This document shows, one piece after another, positions 1 to 9,328 of a stretch of DNA of 64,000 bases. Numbering within the stretch: position 1 is the first letter of the stretch; the number at the start of each line of letters is the position of its first letter. The DNA is from Paenibacillus allorhizosphaerae (GTDB lineage Bacteria > Bacillota > Bacilli > Paenibacillales > NBRC-103111). The stretch lies in assembly GCF_910594985.1 (NCBI RefSeq), contig NZ_CAJVCE010000006.1, positions 124,001-188,000 on the forward strand. Reading direction: 5' to 3'. Position numbers and translations under genes: made by a program. Below the pieces are notes generated by a model. It was given only the letters and a program-made list of their open reading frames with translations, was not told the origin of the DNA and ran no database searches.

Positions 1-105
1 TTCGTGTTTCCGTCAAAATTTAAATACGGGTTCAACGTGATTGACATCGTCTAACACTCCTTTGGAATCATTTGGATAACTTGCATTTAAGGAAGCGAAA
101 GTTTC

Positions 106-540
106 TTATTCATCTTTTGCCTTTTCCGCGTATTTTTTGAAATTATCTAAAATCGCCTGCCACCCGGCTTGCTGCATCTCGATCGCATTGGTCTCTTCCG
201 CTTCGAACGATTCGATAATTCTCGTGTCGTTGTCTTGGCGAATAAATGCGACCTTCACTTTTCTACCGTCTCCGAGCGTATAGGCGATGCTCTCGTTAAG
301 GCTCACCTCGTCGTATACTCCGCCAAAATCAAATCCAAAGCTGCCGTCTTTGGCTTCCATTCTGGAGACGAATTTACCGCCGGCCTTTAGATCATTTTCG
401 GCGTATGGCGTATGCCAGTCATCGGAAGCGTTATTCCATTGCATGATATGCTTCGGTTCCGTCCAATATTTCCATACGCTTTCGACGGGAGAATGAACAA
501 TCGTTTCTACTGTTATTGTTACTGGAGTACCTGTTCCCAT
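106..540 (-). CDS. SRPBCC/AHSA1 domain protein
   Basis: A 144-residue protein of the START-like SRPBCC superfamily, AHSA1 (activator of Hsp90 ATPase) branch. It shows the usual N-terminal pattern of beta-strand then helix (VETIVHSPVESVWKYW, residues 9-24), followed by the WTEPKHIMQWN segment and a DGSFGFDFGGVYDEV hairpin. These proteins form a hydrophobic ligand pocket; in bacteria most have no assigned ligand. The length is typical. The start has a good GGAGG site seven bases upstream. It stands alone, so context gives no function. Family call is firm, role unknown. Confidence 0.85.
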   Translation of the reverse strand: MGTGTPVTITVETIVHSPVESVWKYWTEPKHIMQWNNASDDWHTPYAENDLKAGGKFVSRMEAKDGSFGFDFGGVYDEVSLNESIAYTLGDGRKVKVAFIRQDNDTRIIESFEAEETNAIEMQQAGWQAILDNFKKYAEKAKDE

Positions 541-729
541 AGTTTAACCTCCTCATATGAATATCTTACCTACACCTATATTAGCATATTATTGGCAGCT
601 AGATTTCTTTTCGATTGCTATTGTACACAGCCGATTTACGAATTTTTAGCAGAAGAAGTTATTCGCCAATCCTTATATGGAGTCCATATTCCCCAAATAA
701 TCATAATCATGTACTTTTTTAGGCCAACC

Positions 730-776
730 AAAAGCGCGAGTTTGCAGGCCACATAGCCCACACCACTCGCGCTTTT
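730..776 (-). terminator. Hairpin after the large secreted protein gene
   Basis: Twelve-base perfect inverted repeat (AAAAGCGCGAGT at 730-741 and its complement at 765-776), 65 bases past the stop of the 841-5286 gene. It is probably a terminator, although the U-run on the minus strand is short. The rest of 541-840 shows no gene. Confidence 0.55.
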
Positions 777-840
777 GATTCTTGGCTGCCCATTTAAGCG
801 AATCCGGAAAACCAACTATTCTATGCTTTCCTAACGCTTG

Positions 841-3800
841 TTATGGACTGGAACCGGGAGCTTGCAGCGGCGCTATGGTCCCTCCGGCGATGCTCCGCAC
901 GCCTCCCGAGACGGTCGTCGCCTCCAATCGGTACGTAAAGCTCTGTGAAGCATCCGGCACCTCCATAATAAATTCGTACGGATACACGTTCGTCGTCTCC
1001 GTATGCTCCGGTCCGTTGCCAATGCTGTAAATAAGCGAGACGCTTTGCGTCTGATCCGGTTTATCCGTCACATAGACGTAAGCGTAATACGACTCGGGGC
1101 TCATCTGCAGCACCATCGCCCTGCCGTAAGTATGTTCCGTCACCGTTTGCCCGAGCTGCGGCTGACCGTTCAGCTCGTACGTCATCTGCGAGAACGCCGG
1201 CTTCTGCACGCCGGGAATGCGCAGCACCGCACCCTTCAAGCTTTTCGCCGGGATCGTGACGTTGAAGCTGCCGGCGGTTACGTTCGCGAGCACCTTGCTG
1301 CCGTCCGGGGCGTACAGCTCGACCGTCCCGTTAAAACCGCTGCCGCCGGGCACCTTGCTTCCAAGCTGGACGGTGGAGGTCACGCTTGCATCGCTTTCAT
1401 TGATCAGGGCGATGCCGAGCACGCCGTCTTTGCGCGCGGCAAGCCAATCGATCTGCACGCTGTCGGTGTCCACGATACCTTCGTCCAGCCACAGCCACAT
1501 CCCCTGCTCGTCGAAAAACCGTCCGGGCGCGTGCCCATATTGATTCGAATTAAAGTAGGCGTATCCTTGCTGGCGCAGCGAAGGAAACTGGATGCGGTCA
1601 TCCGACCAATGCTGCGTCAAATTAATCAAGAAGTCTTCCAGCATCGCCAGAAACGGTGGCAGGTGGTGCCAGTAAATGCCCGTATAGTCCGGTCCTTGCA
1701 GCGGATAATCCGGCTTTTGCTGGAACGTCGTCAGCGCGTTCTGGTAATAGCCCGAATAATTGGTAAACCGTCCAACGATCGCATTGCGCGCCACATCGGC
1801 AAAATACTTGTCTCCCGTATAGTCTGCAAGCCTCAGAAGGTCGCCTGCCCAGCTCGACATGATGATGTTCGAGCTGCGGCCAAACGTTGAGGACTGCTCC
1901 AGGCCAAGCCCGACACGGGATGGAATCCAGCCTGGCACCTGAGCTTGCTGCTGCTCGATCAAGTAGTTGCTCGAGAGGTTGCCCGGATCGCCCGGCGGAC
2001 GGCCAAGGCGTTCCTGCTGGTCGCCGTGCCACCAGAAGCCGCCACTCGCCTCGTTGCCGTAGTGGAAATTGGCGCGAATTTGCGTCATGTCGTTGACCGT
2101 AATCGGCTGATTCCCCTTGGTGCCGTCAATGCCAGGCACCCACAGTGTCGCCGTGAGCCAGCGCGCCGCTTCCTCGGCCGCGGCCAAATCGGCCGGATCG
2201 TGCGTGACCTCGTACAGGTCGATCAAGGAAGCAACGTTCGGAAAATACGAGATGTTAATGAAGCTCGACCAGCCGACGGGCTCCGTCTGGGGCTTGTAGA
2301 CGACATCGGTCACGTATTGCTGCGCTTGTTGCCGGGCTTTAGTCAAATACTGCGAATCGCCGGTATACTTATATAAATACAGGTTGTTCGAGAACGTCGG
2401 AATCGAGCCGTACGCATTGGTCACCGTCGCCTTGCCCTTATCCAAACCGTATTGGTACAAATAAGGAACGGCCCCGTGCGTCATTTCGTACATCCCGCCG
2501 ACTACATTGAGGTTGTAGCCGTTAATCGGAGAACCGATCGATTTCGGCAAATCGTTCGATTGCCAAGATTCGGTTCCGCCCCACTCCGGTGTCCGGTTGA
2601 AATGCAGCTCTTTGCGCGTCAAGAAATTGGCCAGGGTCGGTATTGTTCTGCGGGTCAAAATTTCTTTGTCCTCGGTGAGCAAATATTCCTGCAGGGCTTG
2701 CATCGGGTTGGCGGAGGAAGTCACGTTTTTCCCTTCCATATTGTAATGCGCCTTGTCGTAGATGTCCCACCCGCCAAACTGATCGTCCATCATCAGCGAA
2801 CGCGCGTTAAAGATTGCTTCGTTCAAATTGCCATATACGTTTTGACGGTAATCGTGAACGCCGAACAAGTCCCGCGCCACAAACTTGTAGGCATCGTACC
2901 AATCCGATACCCGGCTTATAACCCGGTACTGCATCGTATAGCTTTGGCCGGGCGTGAATTTCGCATCGGTCGAGCCGAGCACGGGGGCGAATATCGAACC
3001 TTTGGGATTGTAGCCCGTTCCCCTCATCGAGATGCCGAATTTTCCGTTGCTGCCGTACACCCAGCGAAGCGGGATCCAGGACGGCTCCGCCGCGACGCCT
3101 TTCGTTACGGCGTGTCCGGGCAAGTACGAATTGTTGGCGTTCAAAGTAAGCGTCCCCATCGGCGTAAATAAATATTGCTCGGTCATCAGTCCCGCCCCGG
3201 GAGCGATTCGTTTATCCATCACCCGGTACGGTGCCAGCGCGAAGTCGTACTGCTCGTCGGCGAACCCGCGTCCTTCCCACGCCCCGATTGAATATGTGCC
3301 GGCCTGATGGAAGGTCGCGCGGACGGTTACTTTCGGCGCCGGGTTGTCGCCGTCCATCTCCCATTCGGAGCTGAAGTCGGTCAGCGGCTCGTTGAACAGT
3401 AATTTCACGCCGCCGCCCGGCGTCATCACGTAGTCGTTCGGAATAAACCAATGGAACCGGCCCGCCTTATACAGATCGGTGCCCGAATAGCTTCTTTCGT
3501 TGCCGTTTGCCGTCGTATATTTACTTTTGTACGAATAAAAGTCCTGCGAGGTCGAAACCGTAGAGCTTGAATCGGCGGCCAATATGAGATAGCCAAGCTC
3601 CTCCGAGCGGTTTTTCGTTTGGACCCAGCTGTTTTCGTAACGGGCGTATACTGCGTTTTGCACAACTTGCCCGTTTGGTGTCGGCACCTTATAGAAAACA
3701 ACCCGTGTAGAGGCGTTCTCTAGCGTAACGCTCTGTGAAGGCTCGCCTTGTGACAGCGCCCAGGCCGGGAAGCTTTCCGTATCCGTTCCGAGCGGCACGG

Positions 3801-5286
3801 CGGTCCGCAGCAATTGCGCGTAATCTTCCGATGGAGCCGCTTGCAAATCGGCCGTCAGCAGCACCGCGTCGCAGCGGGCGTAAAAGCCCGACGTATCATA
3901 AAGCTCCAGCGTATTCGTTCCTGGCTGCAGCTGAACGACTCCGGCTTCCGCCCATTTGAAGCCATCCTGCCCGTGCGTGCCGAGCCGCTGCGGGAGCATT
4001 TGGCCGTTCAGCCCGACGTTGAAAAACCGCGATCCTTGCTGATTCGTTTCGAAATCGCGGGAACGCACCCAAACTTTGTACGTTCCGGCCTGCTCCGCCT
4101 GAAACGTTGCGGTCGCCGGTTGCGCGCCCGACGGATCGGCCATATCCGGAGTAGCCCCTCCCGCGCTCGGAATGAGGCCGCGGAGGACGGATTTCTCGAA
4201 CGCGCCGTCGACATTCGCCTCCATCGTCCATGTGCCGAAATCGTCAAAGCTTTCAGGCCGGAACAATAATGCGTTAGGCGGAATATTCGCTACGATCACA
4301 GCCGTCCTCCCCCCTTCGTCCCAATAAGTAAACGCGCCAAAGTATTGCTTCACGAAGCTGAGCGGCACAAGCGTAATGCCCCCATGGCTCATCGCCGGCT
4401 TCTCCAGCAAAATGCTTTTGCCGTTAATCGAGGCCGAATCCTGCCCCGTTATAACTCGAAAGCGCTTTCCATTTTTGCTTGCCGTCTCCTGATAGGTCGC
4501 TGCATCGACAGTGACCGCCGCGCCCAGCGAAGCGAATATTTCCGCAAACGGTACCATAACCGTCGATTGCTCCAGAACGGGCTGTGCGTTCAAATTTACG
4601 TATTGCCCGTTCAGCCTCATCGCAATATCAACCGGCGGCCGGTTCGGATCGGGTTGCCCGTTTACGATCGTGCCGGGCACATAGGTATATTGGGAGGCAA
4701 GCCATTGCAGCGCGGTCGAACTGTCCTCGATCGTAAAGCTCAAATCGTCCGTAATTACGATCATGTCGAACCGCGCGAAGTTCCCGCGGAAATCGATCGC
4801 CGAGAGGTCAAACTCTCCGCGGATCAACGGCATCGGGCCACCGGTTTCCCATCGCCAACCCTCCGTGCCGTGAGCACCGTATGTCGCCGGCTCGCTCCCG
4901 TCCAGCTTCAGCTTGAACGGCCGGGTGCCGGGGCTAACCGAGAAATCGCGGGAATGCACCATCATTTTATAAATGCCGTCAGCCGGAATCCCGTATTTTG
5001 CCGTGGCGGGCGTGGCACTGTGGTCCTTCCCGTCGGCCCCTCCCATCATAATATCCGGGAGCAGGCTTCCTCTCTTGTCGGCCGGTTTCGTCCAGTTGCC
5101 CATATGGGAAGCAAAGCTGGCCGCCGTTAGCACGATATAGTGCTTGTCCGGCTTCGTATCGGGCAGCTGCGAGGTGACGCTCGCTTCGCTCAAATCGCTC
5201 GTTTGAGCCATCACGGGAACAAAGCCGAAGCCTTGCAAGGCTAGCAGTATACATAGCACGAGCAGCAAAACCGTCGTTCTTTTCAT
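841..5286 (-). CDS. Large secreted multidomain protein, probably carbohydrate-active
   Basis: A 1481-residue exported protein. The ATG at 5286 is chosen over an earlier one because AGGAGG lies eight bases upstream and it begins a clean signal peptide (MKRTTVLLLVLCILLALQ, then a VMA-Q cleavage region). In order: an N-terminal beta-rich module with GIYKMMVHSRDF; a copper-amine-oxidase-N/stalk domain (about residues 220-330, ending in PLSFVKQYFGAFTYWD); a second module resembling the first (GTYKVWVRSRDF); then a long region rich in Trp, Tyr and helical repeats that looks like an alpha/alpha-barrel (about 800-1250); and a beta C-terminus. The duplicated RDF modules look like carbohydrate-binding domains. 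I infer a glycan-degrading or glycan-binding role; no catalytic motif was identified. Single gene with its own terminator. Confidence 0.7.
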   Translation of the reverse strand: MKRTTVLLLVLCILLALQGFGFVPVMAQTSDLSEASVTSQLPDTKPDKHYIVLTAASFASHMGNWTKPADKRGSLLPDIMMGGADGKDHSATPATAKYGIPADGIYKMMVHSRDFSVSPGTRPFKLKLDGSEPATYGAHGTEGWRWETGGPMPLIRGEFDLSAIDFRGNFARFDMIVITDDLSFTIEDSSTALQWLASQYTYVPGTIVNGQPDPNRPPVDIAMRLNGQYVNLNAQPVLEQSTVMVPFAEIFASLGAAVTVDAATYQETASKNGKRFRVITGQDSASINGKSILLEKPAMSHGGITLVPLSFVKQYFGAFTYWDEGGRTAVIVANIPPNALLFRPESFDDFGTWTMEANVDGAFEKSVLRGLIPSAGGATPDMADPSGAQPATATFQAEQAGTYKVWVRSRDFETNQQGSRFFNVGLNGQMLPQRLGTHGQDGFKWAEAGVVQLQPGTNTLELYDTSGFYARCDAVLLTADLQAAPSEDYAQLLRTAVPLGTDTESFPAWALSQGEPSQSVTLENASTRVVFYKVPTPNGQVVQNAVYARYENSWVQTKNRSEELGYLILAADSSSTVSTSQDFYSYKSKYTTANGNERSYSGTDLYKAGRFHWFIPNDYVMTPGGGVKLLFNEPLTDFSSEWEMDGDNPAPKVTVRATFHQAGTYSIGAWEGRGFADEQYDFALAPYRVMDKRIAPGAGLMTEQYLFTPMGTLTLNANNSYLPGHAVTKGVAAEPSWIPLRWVYGSNGKFGISMRGTGYNPKGSIFAPVLGSTDAKFTPGQSYTMQYRVISRVSDWYDAYKFVARDLFGVHDYRQNVYGNLNEAIFNARSLMMDDQFGGWDIYDKAHYNMEGKNVTSSANPMQALQEYLLTEDKEILTRRTIPTLANFLTRKELHFNRTPEWGGTESWQSNDLPKSIGSPINGYNLNVVGGMYEMTHGAVPYLYQYGLDKGKATVTNAYGSIPTFSNNLYLYKYTGDSQYLTKARQQAQQYVTDVVYKPQTEPVGWSSFINISYFPNVASLIDLYEVTHDPADLAAAEEAARWLTATLWVPGIDGTKGNQPITVNDMTQIRANFHYGNEASGGFWWHGDQQERLGRPPGDPGNLSSNYLIEQQQAQVPGWIPSRVGLGLEQSSTFGRSSNIIMSSWAGDLLRLADYTGDKYFADVARNAIVGRFTNYSGYYQNALTTFQQKPDYPLQGPDYTGIYWHHLPPFLAMLEDFLINLTQHWSDDRIQFPSLRQQGYAYFNSNQYGHAPGRFFDEQGMWLWLDEGIVDTDSVQIDWLAARKDGVLGIALINESDASVTSTVQLGSKVPGGSGFNGTVELYAPDGSKVLANVTAGSFNVTIPAKSLKGAVLRIPGVQKPAFSQMTYELNGQPQLGQTVTEHTYGRAMVLQMSPESYYAYVYVTDKPDQTQSVSLIYSIGNGPEHTETTNVYPYEFIMEVPDASQSFTYRLEATTVSGGVRSIAGGTIAPLQAPGSSP

Positions 5287-5721
5287 TAATAGGTTCCCTC
5301 CTTGAAAAAAACGTTCAGAATAGGAGTCGGGCTTTTTCGCATCGCATGCTTTCATCTGATCCATGCTTCGGTTAAACGCTTACATCTTACCGTTTCCGCA
5401 GCGCCGCTCGCCCTTCCATCACCTGAATGTCATCCGCTGCCGCTGGGCGCGGCTTCGTATAGTACAGCCTCCCTCCTTCTTCTTCTCCCGCCGTCCCCAA
5501 GTCGTCTACCGTTCAATTCATTTGTGGGGCGGACTCGTCATCATTGTAATGAAATTATTTCTTACTGAACATTCACATTTTTTTTGACAAATATATCTGT
5601 TATTTCTCTGCTTGATACTACATTCCCTCAAGTCTATGCGAAAAGCCAAAGGCTGTTATGCTATGTATTACCCGTCAGGTTAAGCCTGTCCTATTTTCAA
5701 TCCATGCCTCCATTGAATTAC
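5287..5721. other. Intergenic region without a recognised gene
   Basis: Between the large secreted protein gene and the esterase gene, both leftward. It must hold the promoter of the former and the 3' end of the latter. Short open frames here are unsupported and no strong hairpin or riboswitch was recognised. Confidence 0.5.
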
Positions 5722-6378
5722 TTACAAAGTGACTTTCTTCGTATGTTCTAAAAACCACTTATACAAATCTGGGTTTCTATATGTTTCATTCATTACCCCA
5801 TGTCCTGCATTTGGATATCTCGTAAATCTAACGTTACCACCGATTTCACTTAATCTTGAAACGATCTTTTCTGATCTATGAAACGGCACTGTTTCATCCT
5901 CTTGCCCATGAAAATTCCAAATAGGTACGTTCATCAGACTATGAGCCATCTCGGGTTCAAACCAACCAGCAATTGGAGCTACTGCAGCAAATCGTTGTGG
6001 TGCATGTGCAGCTAAACTCCAAGAACCAATACCACCCATACTAAAACCAGTTAAATATATCCTATCTGTATCAACACGGTATTTTGAAACTATATTATCT
6101 AGAAGATACAAGAGCGAACCATGTTGGTTCGCCCATACCTCTGATGAAGGACACTGAGGGGTCAACACAATAAACTCAAAATCTTCATTATTCTCAGCAA
6201 TCCCGTTAAGTCCATAACCATCAAGAATTCTTATATCCGCTCCTCTTCTTCCGGAACCATGGAGAAATAATATTAAAGGCCATTTTTTTTCGTATAATTC
6301 TTCATAGTTGGCTGGCAAAAACAATTGATATCCTAACTCTTGCCTATTTTCTTTTCGATATTGATGTAATGTTGGCAT
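5722..6378 (-). CDS. Alpha/beta-hydrolase esterase (PHB depolymerase/dienelactone hydrolase type)
   Basis: A 218-residue serine hydrolase without signal peptide. It shows the HG-SG oxyanion segment (FLHGSGRRGAD, residues 39-48), the nucleophile elbow GFSMGG with Ser113, and the remaining triad candidates Asp161 (GQEDETVPFH) and His193 (NAGHGV). This pattern fits the prolyl-oligopeptidase-like/carboxylesterase group related to PHB depolymerases. Substrate not predictable. A purine-rich site (GGGGAAAAAGAG) precedes the ATG. Monocistronic. Confidence 0.85.
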   Translation of the reverse strand: MPTLHQYRKENRQELGYQLFLPANYEELYEKKWPLILFLHGSGRRGADIRILDGYGLNGIAENNEDFEFIVLTPQCPSSEVWANQHGSLLYLLDNIVSKYRVDTDRIYLTGFSMGGIGSWSLAAHAPQRFAAVAPIAGWFEPEMAHSLMNVPIWNFHGQEDETVPFHRSEKIVSRLSEIGGNVRFTRYPNAGHGVMNETYRNPDLYKWFLEHTKKVTL

Positions 6379-6488
6379 CTCTTTTTCCCCTTATCTCTCG
6401 TTACGAAAATAATATAAGAATGAATGTTAGTGCACCAGCTAGCTATCTACGTCGATAACAAATCTGAGAATATTGCCGCCGTCAACAC

Positions 6489-7283
6489 TCAAATGCGCTT
6501 TACCGCGAGAGGGCTCGCGATAAAATCCACTTGAAGATCAGGGAGTGCTTCACGCATCATCTCTACGACTGTTAGCATCCCTGCCTCCTCGCTGTTCTGA
6601 TGTCCTGTAATAATCAGCGCCTTTGAAAGTCCCATATCCATGGCATCTCTCACGTATTCGTTCGTCTCCCATTCATTCGTCTCGCCAACGATTAGGAGAT
6701 CGATATTTTTGCTCTCAAAGCATTTGATATGCGAACGGCCGCCTGACGCACCGGGCATCAATCCAAATCGCCTAACTGGCATTTCCGGATCTCCGGCGAC
6801 CAGCACGCTATCGATATCGAGTTTATTTTTCAGATGAGTGACTATGGTACGGACGGTATGCTGCTCATCAGAGGGGATCGTAAGTAGATTCATCTTCTCT
6901 GGATTGGCGTAAGCTTCCCATTTCAGCTTCTTAAGCATGCCTACTAAAATGCCGTCCGGCTTGTATTTGTGGACATAATCGTGCAGTCGGAAGATCGAAA
7001 TACCTGACTCCTCGATGAGCATCCGCTTCCTCTCATATACAGGGTCCCCTGCCAACCACTCCACTTCATCCTTATGGTTGTAGTACGTCGGCTCATGTGT
7101 GATGATCAGATCAACACCCGATTCAACCGCCTGCTTGATTACAGCATAAGTCGCCATGAACGTAACGGCCACTTTCCGGACCTCTGCATTCAAGCGTCCG
7201 CTCTTCAGCGTATCAACTGTAGGTTCCAAATGGCCAACCGGTTCGATGAGGCGATTCAGCACCATCTGCACAGTAATGATCAT
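6489..7283 (-). CDS. Nif3-like dinuclear metal centre protein
   Basis: A 264-residue member of the NIF3/DUF34 family. Metal-ligand segments are visible: DLIITHEPTYYNH (His63, His70) and near the C-terminus IITGHQNSEEAGM. Family members form toroidal hexamers with a two-metal site, and their cellular function is not settled. It is shorter than the B. subtilis YqfO type, which carries an inserted domain, so this is the compact form. AAGGAGG lies just before the ATG. Stands alone. Confidence 0.8.
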   Translation of the reverse strand: MIITVQMVLNRLIEPVGHLEPTVDTLKSGRLNAEVRKVAVTFMATYAVIKQAVESGVDLIITHEPTYYNHKDEVEWLAGDPVYERKRMLIEESGISIFRLHDYVHKYKPDGILVGMLKKLKWEAYANPEKMNLLTIPSDEQHTVRTIVTHLKNKLDIDSVLVAGDPEMPVRRFGLMPGASGGRSHIKCFESKNIDLLIVGETNEWETNEYVRDAMDMGLSKALIITGHQNSEEAGMLTVVEMMREALPDLQVDFIASPLAVKRI

Positions 7284-7397
7284 GTGTGAGACCTCCTTAT
7301 AAATGGATTATGTTGTTTATGTACGGCTGTATGCACTACCTTTACTGGACCGCCTCCATGAACGAAAAAGTAGGTTCCACTAATTGGAAATGACCCG

Positions 7398-7880
7398 TCA
7401 TACAGCAACTGGAACTAATATTTCAGCATTATACTTACTTTCCTCTTTTCCAAACTGAAACACTTCAAATGACACAGAATGTAAATTACTTCGCATTCCT
7501 TTGTTCCGTAAAAACTTATCAATAAGTCCATAAGGTTCTTCGCCATAGGATTGTACTTTTACATAGTGGTTACTAGGCACTTCAAAACCAATCATCCCCT
7601 CAGGTATTAGTTGTAGCTCAGTGACTTCCATACAATAGATATAGGTGAATAGCACTTCGTTTGCAAAATGAACACAAACATAAGTGCTTTCATCTGCCTT
7701 ACCTTGAATTTCTCCTTGTCTTTCCATGAAAAGTTGGCGTGCTTCGCCGATACCTTTAACGTTTTTTAAGGGAGAAGTTACCGCAGTACCGATATATTTT
7801 CTTTCACCTAGTTGAACTACTTCAATCCGTGCGTTAGTCTCCTTTACAATTCGTGGTTGTAATTGTAATTCCAGATACAT
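7398..7880 (-). CDS. GyrI-like effector-binding domain protein
   Basis: A 160-residue stand-alone GyrI-like/AraC-effector-binding domain (SOUL-type beta fold). It lacks a DNA-binding domain, so it may be a small-molecule-binding protein rather than a regulator. It starts 14 bases after the stop of the alpha/beta-hydrolase gene and is probably cotranscribed, suggesting they act on or sense the same small compound. Family call comes from overall pattern (KYIGTAVTSPLKN near residue 28; PSNHYVKVQSYGE in the second half). Confidence 0.7.
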   Translation of the reverse strand: MYLELQLQPRIVKETNARIEVVQLGERKYIGTAVTSPLKNVKGIGEARQLFMERQGEIQGKADESTYVCVHFANEVLFTYIYCMEVTELQLIPEGMIGFEVPSNHYVKVQSYGEEPYGLIDKFLRNKGMRSNLHSVSFEVFQFGKEESKYNAEILVPVAV

Positions 7881-7894
7881 CCATTATTTTCCTG

Positions 7895-8662
7895 CTATAT
7901 TGCCCTTACTTCATTCTTTAGTAACTCTAAGAATTGCAAGATGGTATCATTAACAAAAACGGGATTTTCTCTATTCATATGGGATCTATGGCCACAACCT
8001 GGTACAATAACATAGCGAGAGTCACGAATTAAGGTAGTAACCCGCTTAAGTGCCTCCTCAGGAGCATACGGATCATGCTGTCCGGCAATAAACAAGGCAG
8101 GACAGCTTATGTCGCTTAATTGCTCATCGCTGAGCTGCGGGTACGTCCGCCAATCACTTACTTTTTGCCTCAAGAATTGTTGCCAATTCCCTCGATGAGC
8201 TTCCATATGTCTTTCTTTCATCAAATTAATAAATGCATTGCGATCGTTTTGCAGCAGCCACTCTGGTTCGAACTCTTCAGATCCCATTGAGGCGATAAAG
8301 CCGCTTTGGCCAATAGAAGTTAGTGATGCAATTCTTTGAGGATGATTAACTGCGCAATAAAGCGCGACACCTCCTCCCATACCATACCCAATAAGATGCA
8401 CTTTGGGAATATTTAGCTGATCAAGGAATGCAATAATATCTTCGGAATGCTGCGGTGTACTCCATTCAAGACTGTGACTTCTCGTTCGCCCGTGTCCTCG
8501 AAAGTCCGGAAAATAACATGTATACTTACTTTGAAAGTCTAGTATTTGGCTTGCAAAAGCTAATATTCCTCGCGAAAATCCACTATGTAAGAATAAAACC
8601 GGATCACCGACGCCCATTTGTTCATAATACATTTCCAGATTGTTACATTGTACATATGGCAT
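7895..8662 (-). CDS. Alpha/beta-hydrolase fold protein with altered nucleophile
   Basis: A 255-residue alpha/beta hydrolase. The HSG oxyanion region (residues 26-28), the DFRGHGRT segment (53-60), Asp in AGQHDPYAPEE and His in GCGHRSHM are all present. The nucleophile elbow, however, reads GYGMGG: residue 94, normally Ser, Asp or Cys, is Gly (codon GGT). The protein may be non-hydrolytic or use another mechanism, or the site may be a mutation. First gene of a probable two-gene operon with the GyrI-like protein. Start supported by AAAGGAG upstream. Confidence 0.8.
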   Translation of the reverse strand: MPYVQCNNLEMYYEQMGVGDPVLFLHSGFSRGILAFASQILDFQSKYTCYFPDFRGHGRTRSHSLEWSTPQHSEDIIAFLDQLNIPKVHLIGYGMGGGVALYCAVNHPQRIASLTSIGQSGFIASMGSEEFEPEWLLQNDRNAFINLMKERHMEAHRGNWQQFLRQKVSDWRTYPQLSDEQLSDISCPALFIAGQHDPYAPEEALKRVTTLIRDSRYVIVPGCGHRSHMNRENPVFVNDTILQFLELLKNEVRAI

Positions 8663-9328
8663 GGATAACTTACTCCTTTGTAATTTATTCCCTTATTTTC
8701 AAGATATCGAACTGATGTTCCTGTGTCAATGATTTTATAGGCGGCGAGCTCTTCCGCTCTTCAAGTGTCGTTGGCAATTCTTTCTGACCAGATTGATCCA
8801 TCACTTTAGACACAATGTATAGTTTAAATTCCCCGCCTCATTCTGAATTCCATCGTTCTAATTTCCTTACATCCTCAATATTAATTAGTCCGTGATCGAG
8901 TGAACCGGCAACTGTTCTAAATTGAGTCTCATGGCCTATCGTTGAATAATGTCGACTTACCAGTCCCAGCTTTCCTCTACATAAAATGCCAGACAGCGAC
9001 GTGCAATGATATCCGCAGTATTCAAACACGTATGAGAAAACCGGACAGTCGTAGTAAATTTTGACTGAAGTGGATTGTCCGGTTTCTTATGATATCCAAA
9101 TCTAGAACGAAAGGGATCGGCAAATATAAAAATCCTGCGTATTGTTCTGCGAAAATGGGTAAAGATTTTTATACTTGGCGGAAAAACCGGGAATCGTTAT
9201 TTTGCTGACCCTGCCTAAAGAGAGGAGGAATATATTTTTGTCATGAGTTAAATGCACGAATGATATTGTTACAGCGTTCAGTGTACAAAAGAGTTTTAAC
9301 AGAAATCTTTTTTAATGGAGGTATCGTT
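8663..9328. other. Long intergenic region with an inverted repeat
   Basis: 666 bases with no gene I can support. A 63-codon leftward frame (8838-9029) is unrecognised and has no ribosome site. A ten-base inverted repeat (AAACCGGACA at 9038-9047, TGTCCGGTTT at 9076-9085) could form a hairpin. An AGGAGG at about 9222 precedes only a one- or two-codon frame. The region must contain the promoter of the helveticin J-like gene. Confidence 0.4.

Noticed and set aside
1003-1890. A 295-codon plus-strand frame, and similar ones at 2452-3171 and 4345-5130
   Set aside because: All lie opposite the large secreted protein gene and have shadow-like composition with no ribosome site.
8838-9029. A 63-codon leftward frame
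   Set aside because: No ribosome site, no recognised family, and isolated; could be a remnant but cannot be supported.
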